A program made the position numbers and the translations under genes. Source: JACKBJ01 sp964549495 (GTDB lineage: Bacteria; Chloroflexota; Anaerolineae; Epilineales; Epilineaceae). Taken from it: a stretch of 57,050 bases of DNA. Positions 1-7,055 of this stretch are shown here, one piece after another (position 1 is the first letter of the stretch; every line of letters starts with the position of its first letter). The DNA lies in NCBI GenBank assembly GCA_964549495.1, contig CAZJWJ010000027.1:1-57050 (forward strand). Reading direction: 5' to 3'. The notes below the pieces were generated by a model. The model ran no database searches, was not told the origin of the DNA, and worked only from the letters and a program-made list of their open reading frames with translations.

Positions 1-108
1 GCTGAAACCTTCGCCGACGCTCACCCTGAAACTTTAGGCCGACGCATGACACCTGTAGGACTGCGCAGCCTCGCCGGTCCAGTAGCGGCTCGAAGCGTGT
101 GTTCGCTA

Positions 109-139
109 GATCACACTCTCGCCCCAGAGAGACTATTAG
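109..139 (+). promoter_or_regulatory. Island promoter copy A, upstream of the DnaJ-knuckle gene
   Basis: GATCACAC, a 17-nt spacer ending in GAC, then TATTAG. The same layout with the same spacer length occurs three more times in the first 7 kb (3717-3747, 6935-6965, 6987-7017), each time upstream of a transcription unit. The probable start of transcription lies about 105 nt before the ATG at 251. The match between copies is seen directly; the promoter function is inferred. Confidence 0.65.
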
Positions 140-250
140 TGATTGAACACCCCGATCTCGAGCCACGCGCGCACTTGCCATATTCGCAGATTAGCTAGTG
201 AGTAGGCTCTCAATGCACACGCATGGAATGAACACCCTAGGAGCGATGTA

Positions 251-433
251 ATGTCGATCTACGTCAACTGCCCCACCTGCTCTGGCTCTGGCCGGCGTGA
301 AGCTGAGTGCAACCCGTGTGGCGGAAGCGGTCGCCGCGCAGATCGCACGAAGTGTCCGCATTGCCGAGGCTTCGGCAAGAAGGACAATCCCTGCCTCACC
401 TGTGGAGGCAAGGGCACTGTTCTGAAGAGGTAG
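251..433 (+). CDS. Stand-alone DnaJ-type zinc-knuckle protein (four CXXCXGXG repeats)
   Basis: The 60-residue product is almost entirely four CXXCXGXG units: CPTCSGSG, CNPCGGSG, CPHCRGFG and CLTCGGKG, with cysteine pairs at 7/10, 20/23, 35/38 and 48/51. This is the pattern of the DnaJ central zinc domain, where four units bind two Zn ions and contact unfolded proteins. Here there is no J-domain and no C-terminal substrate domain. AGGAG at 239-243 lies 7 nt before the ATG, a rho-independent terminator follows at 457-496, and promoter copy A lies upstream, so it is a complete monocistronic gene. Small knuckle-only proteins (for example anti-TRAP-like ones) can act as protein-binding adaptors. 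The role here is unknown; a chaperone-like or zinc/redox-responsive adaptor serving the neighbouring kinase/phosphatase island is only a guess. Confidence 0.85.
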   Translation: MSIYVNCPTCSGSGRREAECNPCGGSGRRADRTKCPHCRGFGKKDNPCLTCGGKGTVLKR

Positions 434-456
434 GGACAGCGACCTCCGCAACCTAG

Positions 457-496
457 CACCCCGGGCTCCACGATCGAGGCTCGGGGTGTGTTTCTT
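457..496 (+). terminator. Rho-independent terminator after the DnaJ-knuckle gene
   Basis: A GC-rich stem (caccccgggct at 457-467 against ggctcggggtg at 478-488, including G-T pairs) is followed by a T-rich run, tgtttcttt. It lies between the plus-strand gene ending at 433 and the minus-strand kinase gene ending at 575. Confidence 0.75.
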
Positions 497-574
497 TGGT
501 CGCAGCGAGAAGGGTTGCGGGGCGGAGCAATGTACTTTCCGCTCCACCCCGCCAACAAGCCTAGCGGGAAGGGT

Positions 575-2263
575 TCAGTCAAAGCAACTCTTCGTTCCAC
601 TGCATGCCCGCACAACACCAGGTGCGCACCAGTAGTCAACATCCCCTTCGATGAAGATTCGCTCCCGGAGTAGCTCTTGGCCCTCGACGATGACCTGCAC
701 CTGCCAGAATCCGGAGTGGAGCAAGTCAACCTCCTGCAATGTGATGTTCTGCACCCCAGAGGGCGGGCCGTCCCAGGTGCAGTCATAACGCACCCACTCT
801 TCACCGCGAGCCAAGTTCGTCCAGATCCGCTGGTAGTTGGAACCAGGATCGACGTTCTCATAGGCCCACTCGGTTTGAACCGCCGTGGTGCCCGCGGGGT
901 ACACTCTGGTGTCAACACCCGGTGCGCAGTTGACGCCACAAGCCCGGAAGCCAAACGCGCGAGGTTCTGGCCGCATGGTGGCCACGACAGGAGGCTCCGT
1001 TGCCGGCACCGGCGACGGCGGCACATCCGTGGGCGCGTCAGTAGGCAGGGGATTGTCCGTGGCCTCCGCCACTGGGCTCGAGATCGCCACCTGGGTTGAT
1101 TCCCCGCCTTCTACCGTAGGTTCTGGAGTCTTGCCGACGACCGGCTCACTTTCGCCGGGAAGCAGCAGCAGGAGCCCCAATCCGAGTATGATCACACCGG
1201 CGAACGCTACAACCATGCCGATGCCAAACGGGAGGAGCTTGTCGATCAGCCCCCCGCTTGTCGCAGGAGCAGGCGCCGCGCTCTGCGGCTGCGGAGCCGC
1301 AACTGGCTGGCTCGTAGGGACACGGGGGAGCGGCTGTTGCGCCGAGTTTGGGACCGGTGCCTGAGAAGGTCCCGGGGACAGCGTGACCGCTCCCGGCACG
1401 CCTGCGCGAGCCGGACCCGACAGGTTGGTCGGACCGGTTGCGGCCCCCGAACCGCGACCGAATTGCTCGAGCTCAGCAGCCAGGTCCATCGCCAGCTCGT
1501 GCCGATGGTCCGGGTCGTCATCAAGAGCTTTGGCGGTGATGGATTCAAGGGCAGGAGAGATGCCCTGAACGTGGTCGCTGATTCGCTTGGCGTCCTCAGG
1601 CGATGACGGAAGGTATCCTGCGAGGAGCTCGAAGAGCACCAGACCGAGGCCGTAGATATCCGATTGCGGCGTCGCCGGCTTTCCGGCAACCCGCTCGGGT
1701 GCAAGGTAGTTGCCTGTGCCCATCACCAGCCAAGGCCCGGTATGCCGGGTGGCGCTCTGCGAGACAGCGATCCCGAAGTCGATCAGCTTGGGCTTACCGT
1801 TGTTCAAGACGATGTTGTCCGGCTTGATATCACGGTGTAGAACACCCTGCCGATGCGCTTCCTCAAGAGCCCGCGCAACGCTGGCGATGATCGGCACCGC
1901 CTCCGCTGGAGCCATTGGGCCGGTCAGCCTGAGCCGCTCAGCCAGGCTGGGACCTGAGAGGGCCTCCAACACGCAGTACGGAGGATCGTACTGGAGATTG
2001 TGGCGCAGGAGGCGAACGATTCCCTCATGGCGTAGCCTGTCGAGGGTGCACACTTCCTCGCGGAAGCGAGCCAGTTGCGTCACGTCGGCAGCCTTGTTGC
2101 TCGGAAGGATCTTCACCACCACTTGGCGGTTTCCAGGGGCTCCGAGCTCATCTTCGGCCTGCCAGACTTCCGCCATGCCTCCTCCGAGTCGCTGGCGAAG
2201 AGTGTAACGATCGTCGATACGTGTCCCGACACCATACTGGACCGAGTTGCCATTGCTGTTCAT
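575..2263 (-). CDS. Membrane Ser/Thr protein kinase (Hanks type) with extracytoplasmic sensor domain
   Basis: The 562-residue product has a complete kinase domain at about 20-270: glycine loop near GGGMAEV (27-33), lysine K51, HRDIKPDN (143-150, catalytic D145), DFG (162-164) and APE (189-191). A Pro/Ala-rich juxtamembrane linker (270-340) leads to one membrane helix at about 343-369. Outside the membrane there is a Pro/Thr-rich stalk and a domain of about 125 residues with cysteines near 442, 446, 495, 546, 554 and 560, likely disulfide-bonded. There are no PASTA repeats and I do not recognise the sensor domain. The ATG is supported by GGAGG at 2272-2278. The secreted M23-like protein gene lies directly upstream on the same strand, so the two may form an operon partly separated by the hairpin at 2302-2335. 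Kinase function is certain by motif; the ligand is unknown. Confidence 0.93.
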   Translation of the reverse strand: MNSNGNSVQYGVGTRIDDRYTLRQRLGGGMAEVWQAEDELGAPGNRQVVVKILPSNKAADVTQLARFREEVCTLDRLRHEGIVRLLRHNLQYDPPYCVLEALSGPSLAERLRLTGPMAPAEAVPIIASVARALEEAHRQGVLHRDIKPDNIVLNNGKPKLIDFGIAVSQSATRHTGPWLVMGTGNYLAPERVAGKPATPQSDIYGLGLVLFELLAGYLPSSPEDAKRISDHVQGISPALESITAKALDDDPDHRHELAMDLAAELEQFGRGSGAATGPTNLSGPARAGVPGAVTLSPGPSQAPVPNSAQQPLPRVPTSQPVAAPQPQSAAPAPATSGGLIDKLLPFGIGMVVAFAGVIILGLGLLLLLPGESEPVVGKTPEPTVEGGESTQVAISSPVAEATDNPLPTDAPTDVPPSPVPATEPPVVATMRPEPRAFGFRACGVNCAPGVDTRVYPAGTTAVQTEWAYENVDPGSNYQRIWTNLARGEEWVRYDCTWDGPPSGVQNITLQEVDLLHSGFWQVQVIVEGQELLRERIFIEGDVDYWCAPGVVRACSGTKSCFD

Positions 2264-2301
2264 CTCTTCCGACCTCCTCTCGAGGCTTCATTCGGCCAGG
2301 A

Positions 2302-2335
2302 GGGGCGGCCCGAGCCGGACTGCTCGGGCCGCCCC
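2302..2335 (-). terminator. Perfect 13-bp hairpin after the M23-like gene
   Basis: ggggcggcccgag (2302-2314) pairs perfectly with ctcgggccgcccc (2323-2335) around an 8-nt loop. It starts 10 nt past the stop of the M23-like gene and lies before the kinase gene on the same strand. No clear U-run follows, so it may be a partial terminator that lowers kinase expression, or an mRNA 3'-end stabiliser. Confidence 0.6.
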
Positions 2336-2345
2336 ATCTGCGCTG

Positions 2346-3674
2346 CTAGTAGAGAACCTGCTGGCCTCGCCTGAACCCGTAGTACCAGCCGCCTCCGTGC
2401 GCGAAGCGGTAGGTCCACAGGGGCTGGGCCGAGCGACCACCGTAGAGCCCACCTGCATGCCGCGCGAGGCTCGCGTTCACATAGAAGCCTGCATGGATGT
2501 GTGGCTCCCAGTAGTTGTCTCGATGGTACCCACTGCCACCTGCGTAGCCGATCACGTCATTGAACCCCACCCATTGCCCGGGAGAAACCGAGATGCTGCC
2601 AAGGTGAGCTGCGGACCAGATCACGCCGCCGCCAAGATCGAGAATGATCACGCGGCCCAAGCTGCTCCAGCCTTCACTAGCCCAACCGGCGTAGATGACG
2701 CGGGCGCGTTGATTCCACCACCTTCCCGTCGGTGGTAACACGGCATCCCACAGGCGGACGGGATAGTCGATCGCGAAGTAGTCGTTCAGCCTTCGCGACT
2801 CGCTGCAGTTTTTGTGAAGGCCCTCGTCGTAGAAGTTCGGGCCAGCGAAGGTGTAGCCGTGGCCGTTGGCACGGTACGTGATGATCGTCTGCATCCACAG
2901 CCAGTCAGGAACCGTGGTACAGCCCCCTGAGTGCACCGTCTCGTTGCGCTGTGGCTCAATCGGCCGAGCCGGGGCAGTCGACATGTAGACCTCCTGCTCC
3001 CGCGCAGTCTGCGTGCGATTCAGGCTGCCCAGTTCAGCCTCACGCTGCATTGCCTCGGGCACGGTCATTTGCACCGTGTCCTCTAGCGCAGGGATGTTCA
3101 GTTCCTCGATCGCCAACGTCGGCGACCGGAAGGTCGTAGCCTCGAGAAGCTCGAGCGCCTTCTGATCGAACTGCGCACCAGAGAAAGTCATCTTGAAGAG
3201 GCGGTCGTCCACATCCAGAATGACTACGGTCGTCTCCGTCTGACCGGGCACCCCCTCGATGACCTCGCCGTAATAGCCGCCGACCTCGATCGACCGGCGA
3301 GACAGATTGAACTCGGGGAAGTTCCCGACTACCTTGTCGGCCTCGTCGCCGACGGTCATGTCCTGCGCTTCGTGCAACCAACCGATGCGCATTACCAGCG
3401 CACCGTCATCGTCTACCAAGCTGAGCCCCAGGTCCTCAGCGAGGTATTGATCAGGCACGATTGCGAGATCCTCGACTACCGGCATGTCGATGCCGAGGAT
3501 CGACTCGAGATCTGCCGTGTCATCCATCAAGGATCGATCCGACTTCGTGATGTTCCCTGGGTCCATCATCGTGTCGTCGTCCTGAGCAAGTACGAGCGGG
3601 GTGCCACTCGCGAAGAGGATGGCCAACGTGAGACTCAATGCCTGGAGGAGGTGGACGAGGCGGCGAGCGTTCAT
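2346..3674 (-). CDS. Secreted M23-like (LytM/lysostaphin-fold) protein
   Basis: The 442-residue product begins with a signal peptide (residues 1 to about 30, cut near LVLAQ-DD). An N-terminal domain of about 200 residues of unrecognised type is followed by a C-terminal M23-like domain. Visible M23 marks are the AID strand (metal-binding Asp), the AAHLGSISVSPGQ segment, the GYAGGSG turn and the final HIH motif in EPHIHAGF. The first His of the usual HxxxD pair is not evident: the -4 position relative to the Asp is Tyr. It may therefore be a divergent peptidase or a non-catalytic wall-binding relative. CAGGAG at 3682-3688 sets the start. Promoter copy B lies at 3717-3747. A pairing with the downstream membrane kinase would suit envelope sensing; that is inference. 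Confidence 0.75.
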   Translation of the reverse strand: MNARRLVHLLQALSLTLAILFASGTPLVLAQDDDTMMDPGNITKSDRSLMDDTADLESILGIDMPVVEDLAIVPDQYLAEDLGLSLVDDDGALVMRIGWLHEAQDMTVGDEADKVVGNFPEFNLSRRSIEVGGYYGEVIEGVPGQTETTVVILDVDDRLFKMTFSGAQFDQKALELLEATTFRSPTLAIEELNIPALEDTVQMTVPEAMQREAELGSLNRTQTAREQEVYMSTAPARPIEPQRNETVHSGGCTTVPDWLWMQTIITYRANGHGYTFAGPNFYDEGLHKNCSESRRLNDYFAIDYPVRLWDAVLPPTGRWWNQRARVIYAGWASEGWSSLGRVIILDLGGGVIWSAAHLGSISVSPGQWVGFNDVIGYAGGSGYHRDNYWEPHIHAGFYVNASLARHAGGLYGGRSAQPLWTYRFAHGGGWYYGFRRGQQVLY

Positions 3675-3716
3675 TTATCTGACTCCTGTAGTGTGGTTCA
3701 TCCGTGCTTGTACTCT

Positions 3717-3747
3717 CATATAGTCGGGAGTCAGCCAACGTGTGATC
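3717..3747 (-). promoter_or_regulatory. Island promoter copy B, upstream of the M23-like gene
   Basis: Read on the minus strand: GATCACAC, 17 nt ending in GAC, then TATATG. It is the second of four copies of the shared element. The predicted start of transcription is about 35-40 nt before the ATG at 3674. The -35 side overlaps the 10-bp palindrome TGTGATCACA (3741-3750). Confidence 0.65.
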
Positions 3748-3761
3748 ACAAATTCTCCGCC

Positions 3762-5099
3762 TCACTGACCAGTGCCCCAGCGGGGGACCACCAGGCTGAA
3801 ATACCTGTGGCGCCAACTACCCTTGGCCCACGCAATGAGCTCATGGTTTCCAGGCCCGACACGAAGCACTTCACCACTCGGGGCGAGTGTGCGTCCGGTG
3901 GCAACTTCTCGGAGGGGGACCTTTGGTTTCAGTACGAACTGGCTTCCGCTGCGCGAGATGGTCAGGGCTTCGTAGAGCTCGCCACCATCATCAAATCCCA
4001 GATCCCTACCCAGGAGTGTGCGGGAACTGGAGTCCAGGTTCACCGGGCCGGTGGGGAGGTAAGCAACGGCATGACGGATCAGGCCACCACAGTAGGGGCA
4101 GGTATGCTGGCGAAGCGTGACGATTGACTGATCGCTGCTACAGCCGTCGCATTGCTGAACCCAGTCTGCCGCCTCATGTAGAGCCCGGTGCCAGTCTGCT
4201 GCGCTGGGGCGCGGCGCGAATGCCCACGTGCCGCCATGTCCTGGGCTGAGTGCTTTTTTGAAATGGCCGCGGATTGTCGGCCCCAAGCGGTTGAGCTCGC
4301 TAGCATGGAACTGCGCCCACGTGTGGCGATCGACCTTTACATCCTGCGGTGGCCACGGCTGAGCCGCCTGAATCACCTCTCGATAGGTGTCGGCTTGGAA
4401 GAAGGGATCAAGGCCATCGAAGATGACATAGTGCAGCAGCACCGCGAGCGACCACGCGTCGGAGTTCAAGCTCGGAGAGAGTTGACTGTCCACAAGTTCA
4501 GGCGCCATGAACGAGCCTTCCTGTTTGCCTGTGACAAGTGGCGCTAGCTCTGGGTGGAACGTACCGTCGACAACGGAATCCAGCACTCCGCCGCCATCAA
4601 GGTCGATGAGGGACACCGAGTGCAGGTTCTGGTCAACGAGGACGTTCTGCTCGGTCAGGTCGGCATGAACTATGTTGCGGCGGTGGAGCGAGGCGATCGC
4701 GGCCGAGATACGTTCGGCTACGCGCAATCGAGTCAGAAGGCTGTCCTTGTCATCAAACAGGCCGTCATAGAGCTTGTCATCGAGTTCGACGCCAACCCCC
4801 TCAGGCATCAGGCAGCCGACCAACTTACTCTTCGGGTCAACTACGGCCGCGAACGGGGTACAGATCGTGACGGTGTCGACAGGCGATCGGAGATTCTCGA
4901 CGGCGGCCACGAATCGAAGCAGGTGTCGTCCCTCTCGACTTTCTGGTCCCGTCCGATACATCTTGAGCACCTCGTGCACAAGACGTCCATCTCGCTTCCG
5001 GACGCGCCAAGCCTCGGCCTGGCCACCAGCGCCAATCCGCTCAAGGCCATCGAGTTGGTAGCGCCGCCCCTTGTCCCGAAGGTCGTGCACTACTCGCAT
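3762..5099 (-). CDS. TerY-P-associated protein kinase with zinc ribbon (YegI-like)
   Basis: The 445-residue product starts with a divergent kinase fold (about 15-300): IGAGGQAEAW loop, VLKMY lysine strand, IVHADLTEQNVLVD catalytic loop and a LIDLDG metal-binding segment in place of DFG. Next comes a zinc ribbon with CDGC and CPYC pairs, then a C-terminal beta-rich segment containing TLLGRDLG that resembles an FHA or SHS2-like sandwich. There is no membrane segment, so it should act in the cytoplasm. It follows the PP2C gene by 28 bp and the VWA gene upstream of that, which is the known VWA / PP2C / kinase triad of Ter-type stress systems, also seen as YegL-PphC-YegI in E. coli. The kinase and phosphatase probably set the phosphorylation state of the VWA protein or of each other. 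Confidence 0.85.
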   Translation of the reverse strand: MRVVHDLRDKGRRYQLDGLERIGAGGQAEAWRVRKRDGRLVHEVLKMYRTGPESREGRHLLRFVAAVENLRSPVDTVTICTPFAAVVDPKSKLVGCLMPEGVGVELDDKLYDGLFDDKDSLLTRLRVAERISAAIASLHRRNIVHADLTEQNVLVDQNLHSVSLIDLDGGGVLDSVVDGTFHPELAPLVTGKQEGSFMAPELVDSQLSPSLNSDAWSLAVLLHYVIFDGLDPFFQADTYREVIQAAQPWPPQDVKVDRHTWAQFHASELNRLGPTIRGHFKKALSPGHGGTWAFAPRPSAADWHRALHEAADWVQQCDGCSSDQSIVTLRQHTCPYCGGLIRHAVAYLPTGPVNLDSSSRTLLGRDLGFDDGGELYEALTISRSGSQFVLKPKVPLREVATGRTLAPSGEVLRVGPGNHELIAWAKGSWRHRYFSLVVPRWGTGQ

Positions 5100-5127
5100 C
5101 GTATCCTCCTACTGCACCTACTTGCCC

Positions 5128-6003
5128 CTACATCTCTTGCCACCTGCGAAGCGCCTCCCTCGAGATGATGAGCCCAAGCGAACGGTTGTCGTCGGAGTCC
5201 AGCCGATCGCTGACCCAAGACTGAAGTAGTGACCGCACCTGTTCGGTGAGTTGGTCCTCCGTCCAGTCCTGCGCCCCTTTGGCGATCTCGAAGAGGATCT
5301 CGCCGCTTGTGGTCATCACCTTGCCCAGCTCCAGCGCACCGTCCGTGCCGAGAAGGACCACGATGCCCGTAGGCCAGTGTTTTGGCAGCTCGAGGACCGC
5401 GGGCTCGAGCCCGCCATCGGCTCGACCAAGATAGCCGGTCAGCATCTCGGCCTCGCCCACGTAGGGGTGGAGGACATTGGTCATCCAGTGAAGGTCTCCG
5501 TTGCAGAGTACGATCGCTCCGTCACCTGCGTAGGCCAGCAGCAGCCGATCCTCGAGCTCTACTCCAAGCAGCAGCGTTGTGTGAGGTGCTCCGGCGTTGC
5601 GTCGCCAACCCACCTCCTGCCGAATCGCCGTGTTGGCTCGGTCGAATGCCTCGCGAAGCACATCGCCATTGATGCCCGAACTCGCGTAGGATCCGAGAAC
5701 CGACACGGCCATGGAAGCTGCTTGCCTTGCGGCGATCTTCGAGTTGGCGGAACTAGAGACACCATCGGCCACAGCAACGATCTTGCACTCCGGCAACTCG
5801 AGGCAGCGGGCGGCATCCTGCTGAGTCTCCTTGCCTCCCTTATCGGTGACCGCAAGCGCCAGCCCCCCTAGGCCGTTGGGCTCGGTATCCTGCGGCGACG
5901 CCCCATTGCGAGTGATCGAGTCAACGGCTGCTTCTCTGCCCGGCAACTTCGGGCTTTCATCTCCACGTTCATCATTCCTGTCACGACCAAACATCCCTTT
6001 CAT
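5128..6003 (-). CDS. PP2C-family protein phosphatase (PphC-like)
   Basis: The 291-residue product has the metal-dependent PP2C motifs in order: GKETQQDA (the RxxNQD position), AVADGVSSS (the ADG motif), AYAGDGA, LGTDGALE and a final DDNRSLG carrying the DN pair. The first 45 residues are polar and probably disordered. No membrane segment is seen. AGGAG at 6011-6015, 7 nt from the ATG, supports the start. It is the middle gene of the VWA-PP2C-kinase triad and should oppose the kinase encoded 28 bp downstream. A strong hairpin at 6046-6079 separates it from the VWA gene, so its level may be lower than that of the VWA protein. Confidence 0.9.
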   Translation of the reverse strand: MKGMFGRDRNDERGDESPKLPGREAAVDSITRNGASPQDTEPNGLGGLALAVTDKGGKETQQDAARCLELPECKIVAVADGVSSSANSKIAARQAASMAVSVLGSYASSGINGDVLREAFDRANTAIRQEVGWRRNAGAPHTTLLLGVELEDRLLLAYAGDGAIVLCNGDLHWMTNVLHPYVGEAEMLTGYLGRADGGLEPAVLELPKHWPTGIVVLLGTDGALELGKVMTTSGEILFEIAKGAQDWTEDQLTEQVRSLLQSWVSDRLDSDDNRSLGLIISREALRRWQEM

Positions 6004-6045
6004 CGACGATCTCCTACTTGCTGTTCAAGACGCTGTTCAGAGAAG

Positions 6046-6079
6046 GCACCAGGGTGGGCTCACCTTCCCACCCTGGTGC
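6046..6079 (-). terminator. Hairpin between VWA and PP2C genes (probable attenuator)
   Basis: gcaccagggtggg (6046-6058) pairs perfectly over 13 bp with cccaccctggtgc (6067-6079), with an 8-nt loop. It starts 12 nt after the VWA stop codon on the minus strand and is followed by a weakly T-rich stretch. As it lies inside the triad operon it probably acts as a leaky terminator that gives more VWA protein than phosphatase and kinase. Confidence 0.65.
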
Positions 6080-6090
6080 TCAAAGACCGA

Positions 6091-6783
6091 CTACGTGGCC
6101 GACATGCTCTGGAGGAAGAAGTCCCGAAGCTGGGCACCTGTGTCGACCTTGGCGAAGTAGGGAGTGCCATCCGGCCTCTTGCTGGCAATGGCCTCGAGGA
6201 GCTTCGTATCCGCAGCAGCGCCGTAGGCCGCTGTCGCGATAACGATCGGGTCGCGCTGGTGATCACCCGCCACCCGCTGCTTGATCGCCTCTGCCTTCGC
6301 CAGCGGATTCGAGCCGCAGTTCTCCCCGCCATCAGACATCAGCAGGATCGTCACGTAGCGCGGAACGTTGGCCTCAGCGTCTGCCAGCCAGGCCTGGGCG
6401 ATCTCATCTGCCTTGGCCAGAGCCGTCCCGATCGCTGTCATGTTCCCGTGCCGCTGAAGCAGCGGCACGTCCAGGTCGTTGACATCAAGTCCATCGAGTT
6501 CCTTGGCATCCAGAACCTGGACCTGGCTGTCGAACGTCACCATCGCGAGGTGCAGCCGGTCCTGATTGCGGCTGCTCTTGAGGCGAGCGAGCAAGCTGTC
6601 CTGGTCGCGGATCTGATGTTGCATCACGCGATCAGCCTTGCTCGCTCCGCCACCTGGCACCTCCTCCTCTGCCATCGAGCCAGAGCCATCGAGCACCAGA
6701 ATCCCCAGTTCCTCAAGAACCTTGGGCCGGACTCGCTCCTCTCCCTTCGGGCGTTCCACCACCGGCGTCTGCATCGTCGTCAT
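6091..6783 (-). CDS. TerY-like VWA-domain protein (YegL-like)
   Basis: The 230-residue soluble product is essentially one von Willebrand A domain with a complete MIDAS site: DGSGS (32-36), T116 in GNMTAIGTA and D151 in LLMSDGGEN. The start at 6783 is chosen because AAAGGAG (6792-6798) lies 8 nt upstream. An in-frame ATG at 6801 has no such site, and the open frame beyond it is non-coding in style. It leads the triad with PP2C and kinase genes. In Ter-type systems the VWA protein is thought to be the scaffold or effector whose metal-dependent partner binding is controlled by the phosphatase and kinase. Promoter copy C lies upstream, giving a long leader of about 145 nt. No ter genes such as terB-F are visible in the window. 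Confidence 0.9.
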   Translation of the reverse strand: MTTMQTPVVERPKGEERVRPKVLEELGILVLDGSGSMAEEEVPGGGASKADRVMQHQIRDQDSLLARLKSSRNQDRLHLAMVTFDSQVQVLDAKELDGLDVNDLDVPLLQRHGNMTAIGTALAKADEIAQAWLADAEANVPRYVTILLMSDGGENCGSNPLAKAEAIKQRVAGDHQRDPIVIATAAYGAAADTKLLEAIASKRPDGTPYFAKVDTGAQLRDFFLQSMSAT

Positions 6784-6934
6784 CGCATCTGCTCCTTTCA
6801 TGCTTGGGTGCGTGCTACTTGTACATCTATGTAGTTCAGTACTCCGTTCAATGTGAGCTCCGATTTTTTGCCCTGGATCCTGAGTAGTCCCTCCTCTCGC
6901 GCTAACCACTGCCAGCCAACTCGCCCTACATCCC

Positions 6935-6965
6935 CATATAGTCGTGACGCGGCGCAAGTGTGATC
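6935..6965 (-). promoter_or_regulatory. Island promoter copy C, upstream of the VWA-PP2C-kinase operon
   Basis: On the minus strand: GATCACAC, 17 nt ending in GAC, then TATATG. Copies B and C share nearly the whole element. It is divergent from copy D; the two ATCACAC boxes face away from each other with 21 bp between them, forming an inverted arrangement that could bind one regulator for both directions. Confidence 0.65.
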
Positions 6966-6986
6966 GCCGAGTTCCGAGTGCGCAGT

Positions 6987-7017
6987 AATCACACTCCGCA
7001 TGTCTGCGGACTACTAC
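6987..7017 (+). promoter_or_regulatory. Island promoter copy D, upstream of the NYN-LOTUS gene
   Basis: AATCACAC, 17 nt ending in GAC, then TACTAC. The expected start of transcription is about 30 nt before the ATG at 7056, leaving room for the AGGAGG site at 7043-7048. It is the most divergent of the four copies (first base and -10). Confidence 0.6.
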
Positions 7018-7055
7018 CAATTGCCAACACGAGGCAATCCGCAGGAGGAACGAAG

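Noticed and set aside
3741..3750. TGTGATCACA palindrome as a CRP-type site
   Set aside because: CRP sites have TGTGA and TCACA separated by six bases; here they abut. The better explanation is the shared island element, which covers part of it.
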